Source: Xylophilus sp. Leaf220
GTDB lineage: Bacteria > Pseudomonadota > Gammaproteobacteria > Burkholderiales > Burkholderiaceae_C
Assembly (NCBI RefSeq): GCF_001421705.1
Contig: NZ_LMKO01000026.1
Coordinates: forward strand, 16,493 to 80,492
Length of the DNA stretch: 64,000 nucleotides
Reading direction: 5' to 3'
Part shown: in pieces, positions 17,605 to 26,033 of the stretch
Numbering within the stretch: position 1 is the stretch's first letter
How the letters are laid out: each line of letters begins with the position of its first letter
Notes under the pieces: generated by a model
The model's database searches: none
What the model was told of the DNA's origin: nothing
What the model saw: the letters and a program-made list of their open reading frames with translations, nothing else
Translations under genes and position numbers: made by a program

Positions 17605-18966
17605 TCAGCGGTTGCCGACGAGCAGGTCGGGCCGGGTCTGCAGGGTCCAGGCGCCGGAGGTCTTGGAGTAGTCGGTGCGGGCGGCGACCGCTTCGAGCAG
17701 GGTGGCGCGCAGCACGCGGCGGGCGTCCAGCAGGTCGAACAGCGGAATCGCGCCGCGGCGGAAGGCCAGCTCGGCGTTCTCGGCCACGCGGCGGGCGCGG
17801 GGCAGGATTTCGGTCTCGTAGCTGCGGGCACGGCGCTCGGCGGTCAGGGCGGCCTGCTGCAGGCCCTGCAGCTCCAGCGCGCCGTCGCGGCGGATCTTGT
17901 CGAGCGCGTCCTGGGCCTGGTAGTAGCTCGCCTGCGCGCGGCCGATCTCGCCGTCGAAGCCGTAGCCCCACTGCAGCGGGATCGAGGCGCGCACTTCCAG
18001 CAGGCGGGTGGAGACGCCCGGGTAGTGCTCGAAGCCGGCGCCGATGGTCACGTCCGACTTCTTCAGCGCCAGCGCGCCGTCGAGGCTGGCCTGTGCCGAC
18101 TGCACCCGTGCCAGGGCGGCGCGCACGTCGGGCCGGTTCTCCGCCAGCGAGGCGTAGTCGGCCGTCGGCGTATCGACCGACGGCAGCACCGGCCAGGCGT
18201 CCTCGGCCTGCAGGTTGGGCTCTACCGCGGCGCCGCGCGCGCCGATCGACTGGGCCAGCGCGATGGCCGCGCGCTGCCGGTCGAGCAGCGCCTGCTGCAC
18301 GTCGGCGCGGGCGCGCTGGGTCTCGATCTCGACGCGCAGCGCGTCCTGCGCGGGCAGGTCGCCGGCCTGCACCCGGCGGTTGGCGCCGTTGGAGAGCTGG
18401 GTGGCGCCGCGCTCGATCTCCTCGACCTGCACCTGGCGCTCCTGCGCGGCCAGCAGGTCGTAGTAGGCCGAGAGCGCCTCGATCAGCTGCTGCACCCGCA
18501 CGTCTTCCACGTCGGCGGCCGCGGCGTCGGCGGCGCGGGTGGCGGCGGCGGTGCGCAGCTCGCGCTTGTTGCCGCGCTCGATCGTCCAGTCCAGGCCGAT
18601 CTTCTTGTCGATGCGCTTTCGGACCAGGTTGCCGGCGCCGATGCCGTTCTTCAGGTCGACGTTCTCGGCCGAGGTGCTCAGCACCGGCAGCGGCGCGTGG
18701 TCGGCGGCCAGGATGTCGGCGCGGGCCGCGGCCAGGCCGCCGCGGGCGATCGCGACGTCGAGGTTCTCGCGCGCCGCGACCAGGGCCTGCGCCAGGCTCA
18801 GCCGGGTCGCGGGCGAGGCGCCCGGCACGGGGGTGACGGGGGCGGCGGAGGCCGTGGGCGTGCCGGCCGGGCCGGTCGCCGGCGCGGGGACGGCCCCGGT
18901 CACCTGCGCCTGCAGGGGCAGGACGGCGGCCAGGCCGAACGCCACGAATAACTGTCGTATGCTCAT
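17605..18966 (-). CDS. czcC: Outer-membrane channel of HME-RND pump, CzcC type
   Basis: A 453-residue TolC-like channel. The start giving MSIRQLFVAFGLAAVLPLQAQ supplies a signal peptide; the large open frame upstream is a shadow of the divergent regulator gene. Typical OEP repeats are present: ARENLDVAIARGGLAAARAD, the NRRVQAGDLPAQDALR hairpin and AELAFRRGAIPLFDLLDARR near the end. It is the first gene of the czcCBA operon and lies 117 bases from the divergent response regulator. Confidence 0.93.
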   Translation of the reverse strand: MSIRQLFVAFGLAAVLPLQAQVTGAVPAPATGPAGTPTASAAPVTPVPGASPATRLSLAQALVAARENLDVAIARGGLAAARADILAADHAPLPVLSTSAENVDLKNGIGAGNLVRKRIDKKIGLDWTIERGNKRELRTAAATRAADAAAADVEDVRVQQLIEALSAYYDLLAAQERQVQVEEIERGATQLSNGANRRVQAGDLPAQDALRVEIETQRARADVQQALLDRQRAAIALAQSIGARGAAVEPNLQAEDAWPVLPSVDTPTADYASLAENRPDVRAALARVQSAQASLDGALALKKSDVTIGAGFEHYPGVSTRLLEVRASIPLQWGYGFDGEIGRAQASYYQAQDALDKIRRDGALELQGLQQAALTAERRARSYETEILPRARRVAENAELAFRRGAIPLFDLLDARRVLRATLLEAVAARTDYSKTSGAWTLQTRPDLLVGNR

Positions 18967-19000
18967 GACCGCGTTTATCGGGCCCTGCGGCTGACCATCG

Positions 19001-19020
19001 CCTGACCGGCGCCGGTCAGG
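19001..19020. promoter_or_regulatory. Perfect 20-base palindrome in the czcC/regulator divergent region
   Basis: CCTGACCGGC followed by its exact complement GCCGGTCAGG, with an additional CTGACC half-site-like sequence at about 18991. It lies in the short intergenic region between czcC and the divergent response regulator, so it could be the regulator's operator. It also could fold as a hairpin and is followed by GGCCTTTT, so a terminator role is not excluded. Confidence 0.45.
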
Positions 19021-19083
19021 GCCTTTTCCCCTCGTGCAAACCCCTGGCGGGTGTGCGTTTTTCCCCACCGAACCTGCATCCCT

Positions 19084-19803
19084 ATGCGCATCCTCGTGGT
19101 CGAAGACGATGCCGTGCTGCGCGACATGATGGTCCGCAGCCTGCGCGATGCCGGCCACCGGGTCGACGTGGCCCGCACCGTGTCGGAGGCCGACCATTTC
19201 TGGCGGGTGCAGGCGTTCGACGCAGTGCTGCTCGACCTGAACCTGCCGGCCACCGACGCCGCCGGCCCCGCGCTCGCCAGCGGCCTGACCGCCCTGCGCG
19301 CCGCCCGCGCCCGGGGCGACGGCACGCCGGTGCTGGTGCTTACCGCCCGCGACCGCACCGAGGAGCGCATCGCCGGCCTCGACGCCGGCGCCGACGACTA
19401 CCTGGGCAAGCCCTTCGAGCTCTCCGAGGTCGAGGCCCGGCTGCGCGCCCTGGTGCGGCGCAGCCTGGGCACCCAGGACGTGTCGGAGGTCGGCGCGCTG
19501 CAGCTCGACCGCAAGGCCCGCCTCTTCGCCCTGCGCGGCCAGCGGATCGACCTGCCGGCGCGCGAGTTCGAGGTGCTGTGGGAGCTGATGACGCCGCCCG
19601 GCCGGGTGGTCAGCAAGCGCGACCTGTCGGCCAAGCTGTCGGATTTCGACGAGAACCTGGGCGACAACGCGCTCGAGGCCTTCATCTCGCGGCTGCGCAA
19701 GAAGCTCGCCGGCTCCGGCGCCGGCATCCGCACCCTGCGCGGGCTGGGCTACATGCTGGAGTCCGAAGCGGCGGCGTCTGCGGCCGCTGTCGGCGGCGCA
19801 TGA
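19084..19803 (+). CDS. OmpR-family response regulator, likely controls the divergent efflux operon
   Basis: A 239-residue regulator. The receiver begins MRILVVEDDAVL, the phosphoacceptor is Asp51 in LLDLNLP, and the conserved lysine is in GKPF. The C-terminal winged helix shows REFEVLWELMTPPGRVVSKR and ALEAFISRLRKKL, with a RGLGYML end. Between the phosphorylation site and alpha-3 there is a longer loop (ATDAAGPALASG) than in typical members. It is followed after 50 bases by a histidine kinase and divergent from czcCBA, so metal-responsive control is inferred. Confidence 0.93.
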   Translation: MRILVVEDDAVLRDMMVRSLRDAGHRVDVARTVSEADHFWRVQAFDAVLLDLNLPATDAAGPALASGLTALRAARARGDGTPVLVLTARDRTEERIAGLDAGADDYLGKPFELSEVEARLRALVRRSLGTQDVSEVGALQLDRKARLFALRGQRIDLPAREFEVLWELMTPPGRVVSKRDLSAKLSDFDENLGDNALEAFISRLRKKLAGSGAGIRTLRGLGYMLESEAAASAAAVGGA

Positions 19804-19852
19804 GCCCTGTCCCGGCCGACACGGCAGTCCGGCGCACGGCCCCGTCCGCCCG

Positions 19853-21280
19853 ATGAACGCCGCTGCCCCTTCGCCGGAGCCGCCCGCCGCCGCGCCGGAC
19901 GCCGCGCCGCAGCCGCCCTCGCTGCGTTCGCGGCTGCTGCGCAACGTGCTCGGCCCGATGGCGATCGCCTGGCTGGCCGGCGGCGTGGTGGCGGTCGGCG
20001 TGGCGAGCGTCTTCACCCAGCGCGCCTTCGACCGGGCCCTGCTCGACGATGCCTACTCGGTCGCCGCCAGCGTGCGGCCCACCCGCGATTCGCTGGAGCT
20101 CACGCTCACCCCGCGTGAGGTGGGCGCGGTGCTCTTCGACCAGACCGAGACGGTGTACTTCGCCGTCCGCTGGCCCGACGGCACCCTGGTCGCCGGCCAT
20201 GCCAACCTGTATGCACCCTCGCCGGTGGGTGGCGCCAGCTACCGGTTCTCGGACATCCACTACCAGGGCCATGCGCTGCGCGCGGTGACGCTCGAGCGCG
20301 GCGGCGAGCGGCCCTTCACCGTCATCATGGGCGAGACCACCCAGACCCGGCAGACGCTGCTGCGCAACGTGCTGGTGCTGTCGGTGCTGCCGCAGCTGGG
20401 CCTGCTGGCGCTGCTGGCCTTCTGGCTGCGCCGCGCCGTCGACCGCGACCTGCAGCCGCTGGCGGCGCTCCAGCATGCGATGGACCAGCGCGACGTGCAC
20501 GACCTCTCGCCGGTCGCGGCCACCGCCTCCACCAGCGAGATCCAGCGCCTGGGCGAGGCGGTCAACGGCCTGTTCGCCCGGGTGGGCGGCGGGGTGCGGG
20601 CGCAGCGCGAGTTCGCCGGCAACGTGGCGCACGAGCTGCGCACCCCGCTGGCCGGCATCCGCGCGCTGGCCGAATACGGCCTGGCCCAGAACGACCCCGC
20701 CGCCTGGCGCGAGCAGCTCGAGCGCATCGCCCGCAGCGAGGAGCGCGCCAGCCACCTGGTCGACCAGCTGCTGGCGATGGCCCGCGCCGACGAAGGCCCG
20801 GCCCTGCGCATGGGCCCGGTCGCCCTCGACGTGCTGGTGCGCGACGCGGTGCTGCGCTTCCTGCCCCGGGCCGACGCCGCCGGGGTGGACCTGGGTGCGC
20901 GCGGCATCGACGACCCGGTCGCGGCGCTGGGCCATGCCGCGCTGCTGGAGGGCATCGTCAACAACCTGCTCGACAACGCCCTGCGCTACGGCCTGGCCCC
21001 GCCGCAGACGCCGCGCAGCATCACGGTGGAGGTGGTGCAGGAGGGCGACACGGTCACCCTCTGCGTGGTCGACAACGGCCCCGGCATCTCGGTCGAGCAG
21101 CGCGGCCGGCTGCAGCAGCGCTGGTCCCAGGGGCCCGAGGGGCAGTGGCTGCGCCAGGGCATGGGCCTGGGCCTGGCGATCATCGCCCGCTATGCCCAGC
21201 TGATGGAGGCGCCGCTGCGCCTGGGCGATGCGCCGGGCGGGCAGGGGCTGGCGGTGTCGGTGACGCTGCCCAGGGCCTGA
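19853..21280 (+). CDS. Sensor histidine kinase (TctE/QseC-like)
   Basis: A 475-residue membrane kinase. Two transmembrane helices at about 33-53 and 171-192 flank a ~115-residue periplasmic sensor. The phosphoacceptor His260 is in NVAHELRTPLAG, the N-box is NNLLDNALRY and the G-boxes are DNGPGIS and GMGLGLAI. The periplasmic part has one Cys-free, His-containing loop (RFSDIHYQGH) that could touch metal, but this is speculation. It forms a two-gene unit with the preceding response regulator. Confidence 0.93.
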   Translation: MNAAAPSPEPPAAAPDAAPQPPSLRSRLLRNVLGPMAIAWLAGGVVAVGVASVFTQRAFDRALLDDAYSVAASVRPTRDSLELTLTPREVGAVLFDQTETVYFAVRWPDGTLVAGHANLYAPSPVGGASYRFSDIHYQGHALRAVTLERGGERPFTVIMGETTQTRQTLLRNVLVLSVLPQLGLLALLAFWLRRAVDRDLQPLAALQHAMDQRDVHDLSPVAATASTSEIQRLGEAVNGLFARVGGGVRAQREFAGNVAHELRTPLAGIRALAEYGLAQNDPAAWREQLERIARSEERASHLVDQLLAMARADEGPALRMGPVALDVLVRDAVLRFLPRADAAGVDLGARGIDDPVAALGHAALLEGIVNNLLDNALRYGLAPPQTPRSITVEVVQEGDTVTLCVVDNGPGISVEQRGRLQQRWSQGPEGQWLRQGMGLGLAIIARYAQLMEAPLRLGDAPGGQGLAVSVTLPRA

Positions 21281-21349
21281 CGCTGCGGCCGCCGCCCGAA
21301 CACGGCGACCTGCCATCGGACGAGGGCCACGACCCGTCGCCGGCTGTGC

Positions 21350-21405
21350 GCTATTAATTCAATAGCTGGAGGCCGGCGATGGACGCCGGCCCCAGGCACT
21401 TTTCA
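21350..21405 (+). repeat. Two-hairpin intergenic repeat, family A, copy 2
   Basis: GCTATTAATTCAATAGC hairpin, spacer GGAG, then GCCGGCG...CGCCGGC hairpin and the tail CAGGCACTTTTCAT. It lies between the convergent kinase and DJ-1/PfpI genes and may also act as their terminator. Confidence 0.75.
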
Positions 21406-21463
21406 TATGGAATTCCGTTCGGCAGGCCCGCAGGGCGTTCCGCAGCGGCCCGCCCGGTGCGCT

Positions 21464-22150
21464 TCAGCCGCGCGCCTTCAACTGCCGCAGCAGTTCCTCG
21501 GCCACCGCCTCGGACGACGCGGGGTTCTGCCCGGTGATCAGCGTGCCGTCGACCTGGACGAAGGGCTTCCAGTCGGGGCCCTTGGCGTAGAGGCCGCCGC
21601 GCTCGCGCAGCCGGTCTTCCAGCAGGAAGGGCACGACGTCGGTGAGCTGCACGCCGGCTTCCTCGCCGTTGGTGAAGCCGGTGACCCGCTTGCCCTTGAC
21701 CAGGTACTCGCCGTCCTTGTCGCGGGCGTTGACCAGCGCGGCCGGCGCGTGGCAGACGGCGGCGACCGGCTTGTCGGCCTGCACGAACGCCGCGATCAGG
21801 GCGAGCGAGTCCATGTTGTCCGGCATGTCCCACATCGGGCCGTGGCCGCCGGGGTAGAAGATCGCGTCGAAGCCGTCGGCCGAGACGGCGCCCAGCTGCA
21901 GCGTCGCGGCCAGTTGCTGCTGCGCTTCGGCGTCGGCCTTGAAGCGGCGGGTGGCGTCGGTCTGCGCATCGGGCGCGTCGCTCTTGGGGTCGAGCGGCGG
22001 CTGGCCGCCGAGGGGCGAGGCCAGCACCACCTCGGCACCGCCGTCCTTCAGCACGTAATACGGCGCGGCGAACTCCTCCAGCCAGAAGCCGGTTTTCTTG
22101 CCGGTGTCGCCCAGGCGGTCGTGCGAGGTGAGGACGATGAGGATCTTCAT
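21464..22150 (-). CDS. DJ-1/PfpI family protein (type 1 glutamine-amidotransferase-like, Hsp31/chaperone subgroup)
   Basis: Encodes 228 residues. The nucleophile elbow AAVCHAPAAL has Cys133-His134, with Glu26 in the early WLEEF segment and GGHGPMWDM shaping the site, as in Hsp31-like glyoxalase III/deglycase proteins. Starts MKILIVLTSHDRLGDTGKKTGF, the usual start for this group. Expected to be a cytosolic detoxification or stress protein. The same-strand neighbour upstream is an old yellow enzyme, another reactive-carbonyl/electrophile enzyme. Confidence 0.9.
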   Translation of the reverse strand: MKILIVLTSHDRLGDTGKKTGFWLEEFAAPYYVLKDGGAEVVLASPLGGQPPLDPKSDAPDAQTDATRRFKADAEAQQQLAATLQLGAVSADGFDAIFYPGGHGPMWDMPDNMDSLALIAAFVQADKPVAAVCHAPAALVNARDKDGEYLVKGKRVTGFTNGEEAGVQLTDVVPFLLEDRLRERGGLYAKGPDWKPFVQVDGTLITGQNPASSEAVAEELLRQLKARG

Positions 22151-22266
22151 GGCGGTGCTCCTGTGCCGTGGGCGGCTGTGACGGGCTGGCAGTGTAGGAG
22201 GAGGGCCGCTGCGGGCCGGTAACAGTCTGGCCGGCCCCTTCCACCCCTTGCGCCAGGGGCGGACGT

Positions 22267-22299
22267 AAAAAAGAGCAGCTATCTTTTCGATAGCTGCTC
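22267..22299 (-). terminator. Intrinsic terminator of the old yellow enzyme gene
   Basis: On the minus strand an 11-base perfect stem (GAGCAGCTATC and its complement) with a 5-base loop is followed directly by six T residues. It lies 44 bases downstream of the stop of the alkene reductase gene. The stem is the first hairpin of a family A repeat copy, so the repeat here doubles as a terminator. Confidence 0.85.
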
Positions 22300-22320
22300 G
22301 TCGGCGCCAATGGCCGGCCG
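22273..22320 (+). repeat. Two-hairpin intergenic repeat, family A, copy 3
   Basis: GCTATCTTTTCGATAGC core with extended stem, followed by TCGGCGCC...GGCCGGCC. Overlaps the terminator above and lies between two same-strand genes. Confidence 0.65.
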
Positions 22321-22342
22321 GAGGCCCGAAAGCCTCTGCAGA

Positions 22343-23449
22343 TCAGTCCAGCGTCGGATAGTCGGTGTAGCCGTGCTCGCCGCCGCCGTAGAAGGTGTTC
22401 TTGTCGGGCGTGTTGAGCGGCGCGTCTTCCTTCAGGCGGCGTACCAGGTCGGGGTTGGCGATGTAGGGGCGTCCGAAGGCGACCAGATCGGCGCCACCGG
22501 CCACGGCCTTCTCGGCCAGGGCCTTGTCGTAGCCGTTGTTGACCATCCAGGCGCCCTTGCCGCCTGCGTCGCGGTAGGCCGCCTTGGCGGCGGCGTAGTC
22601 GAACGGGCGGCCGTCCACGTCGCGCGGGCCGCCGGTGGCGCCTTCGATGACGTGGATATAGGCCAGGTTCAGCGGCGCCAGCTCGCGCAGCACGTACTCG
22701 AACAGCGGCTGCGGCGCGTCGTCGGTGACGTCGTTGGCCGGGGTGACGGGCGACAGGCGGATGCCGACCCGGTCGCCGCCGATGTCGTCCGCGATGCCGC
22801 GTGCGATCTCGAGCAGCAGGCGGGCGCGGTTCTCGATGCTGCCGCCGTAGTCGTCGGTACGCTTGTTGGAGCCGGTCTTGAGGAACTGGTCGAGCAGATA
22901 GCCGTTGGCGCCGTGGATTTCCACGCCGTCGAAGCCGGCCGTCTCCACCGCGTTGCGCGCTGCGGCGCGGAAGGTCTTCACGATCGACGGGATCTCGCCG
23001 GCGTCCAGCGCGCGCGGCGTGGAGGTCTCGGCGAAGGAGCCCTTGCCGTCCTTGTCGACCAGATAGGTTTTGGTCTTGGCGGCGATGGCCGACGGGGCCA
23101 CCGGTGCCTGGTGGTCGGGCTGCAGGTCGACGTGCGAGACGCGGCCCACGTGCCAGAGCTGCACCACGATCTTGCCGCCCTTGTCGTGCACCGCCTGGGT
23201 GACCTTCTTCCAGCCGTCGAGCTGCTCGGTGCCGTAGAGGCCCGGAACGTCGGCATAGCCTTGCGCCTGGTGGCTGATGGCGGTGGCCTCGGTGATCAGC
23301 AGGCCGGCGGTGGCGCGCTGCGCGTAGTAGGTGGCGGTGATGTCGCGCGGGATCGCGTTCGGCGAGCGGTTGCGGGTCAGCGGCGCCATGACGATGCGGT
23401 TGGCGAGGTCCAGGCGGCCGGCCTTGGTGCTTTCGAAGAGTGACGACAT
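22343..23449 (-). CDS. Old yellow enzyme family alkene reductase (NemA-like)
   Basis: A 368-residue FMN-dependent NAD(P)H ene-reductase. The substrate-binding pair His179 and Asn182 with Tyr184 lie in VEIHGANGYLLDQFL, and the start MSSLFESTKAGRLDLANRIVMAPLTRNR (first half quoted by position 1-28) is typical. Acts on alpha,beta-unsaturated carbonyls, nitroesters and maleimides; cytosolic. Likely part of an electrophile-defence group with the DJ-1 protein downstream and the GST upstream. Confidence 0.94.
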   Translation of the reverse strand: MSSLFESTKAGRLDLANRIVMAPLTRNRSPNAIPRDITATYYAQRATAGLLITEATAISHQAQGYADVPGLYGTEQLDGWKKVTQAVHDKGGKIVVQLWHVGRVSHVDLQPDHQAPVAPSAIAAKTKTYLVDKDGKGSFAETSTPRALDAGEIPSIVKTFRAAARNAVETAGFDGVEIHGANGYLLDQFLKTGSNKRTDDYGGSIENRARLLLEIARGIADDIGGDRVGIRLSPVTPANDVTDDAPQPLFEYVLRELAPLNLAYIHVIEGATGGPRDVDGRPFDYAAAKAAYRDAGGKGAWMVNNGYDKALAEKAVAGGADLVAFGRPYIANPDLVRRLKEDAPLNTPDKNTFYGGGEHGYTDYPTLD

Positions 23450-23627
23450 TCGGGTTCCTGGTGCTTGAGGGGTCGGTCGGCAGGCGTCGCATGGAGCGGC
23501 CTGCCGCGCAGTGCGCGATGGCGCGCGTGCCGGGCCAGCGTAGCCGGCCGGGCTAATCCTTGCCGGAGACGGCGCACCGCACCCTGTGCTACGTGTGCGC
23601 GTGGCCGGCGCGGCGGTGCCGGAGGTT

Positions 23628-24236
23628 CTACGCCAGCAGGCCTTCGGCCTTCATAGCGGTCTGCACCGCGGGGCGGGCACCGACGCGGGCGTGGTGGGCT
23701 TGCACGTTGGGCACTTTCGACAGGTCGATTCCGACCTTGCCGGCCCAGTTCACCACGGTGAAAAGGTAGCCGTCGGCCACCGAGAAGTGGTCGCCCGCCA
23801 GGTAGTCCTTGCCGTCGAGTTCGCCGTCGACGAAGGCCAGGCGCTTGCCGATCTTCTCCACCGCGGCGGCCTTGGCATCGGCAGGGGTGGCCTGGTTGAA
23901 CAGCGGGCCGAAGCTCTTGTGCAGCTCGGTGCCGATGAAGTTCAGCCATTCCTGCAGGCGGTAGCGGGCCAGCGTGCCGTTGGCGGGCGCCAGGTTCTTG
24001 GTGGGCACCTGGTCGGCGATGTACTGCACGATCACCGGGCCTTCGCGCAGGCGGGTTCCGTCGTCGAGTTCGAGCAGCGGCACGTAGCCCAGCGGGTTGA
24101 TCGCGTAGTAGTCGCTGCCGTCGGGCAGCTGGTGGGTCTTGGTGGGCGCGGCCACCGCCTCGAAGGCCAGGCCCGCTTCGTGCAGGGCGATGTGGGGGGA
24201 CAGCGAGCAGGCGCCGGGGCTGTAGTAGAGCTTCAT
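23628..24236 (-). CDS. Glutathione S-transferase (beta class, GstA-like)
   Basis: A 202-residue GST. The N-terminal thioredoxin fold begins MKLYYSPGACSLSPHIAL with Cys10 as the beta-class catalytic cysteine, and the cis-proline GSH-site motif is GYVPLLEL. The C-terminal helical domain has FSVADGYLFTVVNWA. Transcribed towards the old yellow enzyme with 178 bases between, probably an independent unit. Confidence 0.93.
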   Translation of the reverse strand: MKLYYSPGACSLSPHIALHEAGLAFEAVAAPTKTHQLPDGSDYYAINPLGYVPLLELDDGTRLREGPVIVQYIADQVPTKNLAPANGTLARYRLQEWLNFIGTELHKSFGPLFNQATPADAKAAAVEKIGKRLAFVDGELDGKDYLAGDHFSVADGYLFTVVNWAGKVGIDLSKVPNVQAHHARVGARPAVQTAMKAEGLLA

Positions 24237-24504
24237 GAAGGTGCGGTCCTCTGTTGGGGCTGGGGGTGCAGGGCGGTGTGCCCGCACCCCGGCGACCGCC
24301 ATGCTAGCGATTTCCCGCATTTCCCGCTGGGTGCCGATCGGCCCTGCGCCGGGGCCTGGATTGCGTCCTACAGCCCGAAAAGGGAGCGCCCGACCTGGGG
24401 GCCCGGGGGGCACCCATACGATCACGCTATTGCCAATCAGGGCATTCGGCAGGGCGGTCGCCCTGCCGCGGGGGTGTCCTCATCTGGTTGCAAAGGAATA
24501 CAAA

Positions 24505-24690
24505 ATGCTCAAATACGCCATCATCTTCGCGCTGATCTCCCTGGTCGCAGGCGCACTCGGCTTCACCGGCGTCGCTGCGGGCTCTGCCGGCATCGCCAAG
24601 ATCCTGTTCGGTCTGTTCCTGGTGATCGCGATCGTGTTCGTGGTCCTGGCGGCCCTCGGCGTGGGTGCCGCGCGCAAGGTACTGAAGTGA
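24505..24690 (+). CDS. DUF1328 small membrane protein (YtjA family)
   Basis: A 61-residue protein made of two hydrophobic helices (residues 3-25 and 30-52) with a basic end, the whole of the DUF1328 family. A clear AAGGAATACAAA ribosome site precedes the ATG. Function unknown; members are often stress-induced. Monocistronic by appearance, with a hairpin 24 bases downstream. Confidence 0.92.
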   Translation: MLKYAIIFALISLVAGALGFTGVAAGSAGIAKILFGLFLVIAIVFVVLAALGVGAARKVLK

Positions 24691-24713
24691 CCGCTTCCAA
24701 CGTTCTGCGGCTG

Positions 24714-24739
24714 CCGCTCCCGGCAACTGCCGGGAGCGG
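24714..24739 (+). terminator. Hairpin terminator after the DUF1328 gene
   Basis: An 11-base perfect stem CCGCTCCCGGC/GCCGGGAGCGG with a 4-base AACT loop, 24 bases after the stop. Followed by only two T residues, so termination strength is uncertain. Confidence 0.6.
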
Positions 24740-24761
24740 TTCCGCTACGGTGGTGGTCGGC

Positions 24762-24950
24762 ATGTACACCCCGCTGTGGCATGCCGCCAAGGTGCTCAGC
24801 ACGACTGCCCATAGCTGGTGGGACGGCGGTGTTCCGCCCGCTCGCAAGCGCAGCGAGCGCGCGACGGACGCCGTCGCGCAGATGGCCTCTTCGGTGGTCC
24901 GGCATCTGAAGCCGGTGCCCTCTCACCGTACCAGCCCATCTGCCTACTGA
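24762..24950 (+). CDS. Possible small ORF, 62 residues, unknown
   Basis: An ATG-initiated frame of 62 codons lies in the otherwise gene-free 343-base interval between the DUF1328 and transglutaminase genes. It encodes MYTPLWHAAKVL then a Trp-Trp pair and basic residues. No ribosome site beyond a distant GGTGG is seen and I recognise no family. It may be chance coding in GC-rich DNA. Nothing else is evident in this interval apart from the hairpin at its start. Confidence 0.25.
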   Translation: MYTPLWHAAKVLSTTAHSWWDGGVPPARKRSERATDAVAQMASSVVRHLKPVPSHRTSPSAY

Positions 24951-25033
24951 GCGCCGCGTCTGCAGCTTTTCTCAACCGGCGCCTCGCGCGACCCTCGCTC
25001 CTTTCTCATCCGCCGCGTTTCGCGGTCTCGATC

Positions 25034-25876
25034 GTGAACCCCATCACTGCATTGCGCTGCGACCTGGAATACGTGGTCGGCGGCAACTCGCATTTCCTCT
25101 TCAACATCCAGGCGGCCCGCAGCGGCGACCACCGCATCCTGGAAGAGTCCCTGGTCGTGACGCCCGACATCGGTCTGCGTTCCTTCGAGGACCCGGGCAG
25201 CGGCAACCGCTTCTTCCGTTGCGATGCCGACGGCGGCAGGCTCAACGTGCGCTACGACGCGCGCATCGAGCGCATCCGCGAGCCGGTCGATCCCACGCTG
25301 CCGGAGGCCGCCGTGTCGGCGCTGCCGCACGAGGTGCTGCACTACCTGATGCCCAGCCGCTACTGCCAGTCGGACGTCATGAGCCGCGCCGCCCAGCACC
25401 TGTTCGGCCAGGTGCCGCAGGGATACCAGCGGGTGCAGCACATCTGCGAATGGATCCGCGCCAACATCGCCTATCAGTTGGGCGTGAGCACTTCCACCAC
25501 CAGCGCGCAGGACGTGTACCTGCAGCGCGCCGGGGTGTGCCGCGATTTCGCCCACCTGGCGATCACCTTCTGCCGCGCGCTCAACATTCCTGCGCGGCTG
25601 GTGGTGGGCTATGTGCGCTTCGCCGATCCGCCGCAGGATTTCCATGCGGTGTTCGAGGCCTTCATCGGCAACCGCTGGGTGCTGTTCGACCCGACCGACA
25701 TGGCGCAGGTCGACCGCATCGTGCGGGTCAGCTCGGGCCGCGACGCGAAGGACACCGCATTCGCCACGATCTTCGGCCCGGTGCAGATGACCCGCATGAT
25801 CATCCAGGTCAACGAGGACGGCACGCCGCCATCCGAAAACCCCGATCCCGCCCAGGCGACGGTGCTGCTGGCCTGA
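25034..25876 (+). CDS. Transglutaminase-like cysteine protease family protein
   Basis: Encodes 280 residues. The GTG start gives MNPITALRCDLEYVV; the frame is open upstream but without homologous sequence. An N-terminal beta domain (residues 1-100) precedes the transglutaminase core with the triad Cys169 (AGVCRDFAHL), His204 (QDFHAVFEAF) and Asp219 (VLFDPTD). Such proteins are commonly cytosolic and often lie by alpha-E or circularly permuted ATP-grasp genes, but no such partner is here. Substrate unknown. Confidence 0.88.
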   Translation: MNPITALRCDLEYVVGGNSHFLFNIQAARSGDHRILEESLVVTPDIGLRSFEDPGSGNRFFRCDADGGRLNVRYDARIERIREPVDPTLPEAAVSALPHEVLHYLMPSRYCQSDVMSRAAQHLFGQVPQGYQRVQHICEWIRANIAYQLGVSTSTTSAQDVYLQRAGVCRDFAHLAITFCRALNIPARLVVGYVRFADPPQDFHAVFEAFIGNRWVLFDPTDMAQVDRIVRVSSGRDAKDTAFATIFGPVQMTRMIIQVNEDGTPPSENPDPAQATVLLA

Positions 25877-25907
25877 GGCCGCACCGCCACGCGAACGGGC
25901 CGGTTGC

Positions 25908-25913
25908 TATACT
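25908..25913 (+). promoter_or_regulatory. Candidate -10 element for metXW
   Basis: TATACT lies 7 bases before the first riboswitch helix, so transcription would begin close to the aptamer's 5' end. No good -35 is evident at 16-18 bases upstream. Confidence 0.5.
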
Positions 25914-25915
25914 GG

Positions 25916-25970
25916 CCCCGCGCCGATTTGCTCCAGCTTGCGGGCGCTCTATAAATCCTGCTAAAGACGG
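25916..25970 (+). promoter_or_regulatory. SAM-II-like (SAM-alpha) riboswitch upstream of metX
   Basis: The sequence GCGCCGATTTG...GGGCGC forms the P1 hairpin (25920-25924 with 25943-25947), with the GATTTG in its loop, followed by ATAAAT and GCTAAAG. This order, spacing and about 52-base size match the SAM-II pseudoknot as I recall it from the crystallised metX element. SAM binding would turn down methionine synthesis genes. The identification is by pattern, not by a covariance search. Confidence 0.85.
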
Positions 25971-25996
25971 ACCGACGCGCTGCACCCCACGTCCAG

Positions 25997-26031
25997 AAGC
26001 CCGGCCTCGTTTTCAGCGATGCCGGGCTTTT
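25997..26031 (+). terminator. Leader terminator between riboswitch and metX
   Basis: A 9-base stem AAGCCCGGC/GCCGGGCTT with a 15-base loop ends in TTTT, 27 bases after the aptamer and 3 bases before the chosen metX ATG. It suggests control by transcription termination as well as, or instead of, hiding the ribosome site. Confidence 0.7.
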
Positions 26032-26033
26032 CC

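Noticed and set aside
13190..17971. A 1593-codon minus-strand frame extending the RND pump upstream
   Set aside because: The pump has a canonical ATG at 16315 with ATGA overlap; the extension is an alternate-frame reading of the adaptor and channel genes.
19682..21316. A 544-codon minus-strand frame opposite the histidine kinase
   Set aside because: Antisense to a gene with all kinase boxes; composition typical of shadow frames.
26019..26033. ATG at 26019 as the metX start
   Set aside because: It lies in the loop of the leader terminator and adds five residues that do not fit the family start; the ATG at 26034 is preferred.
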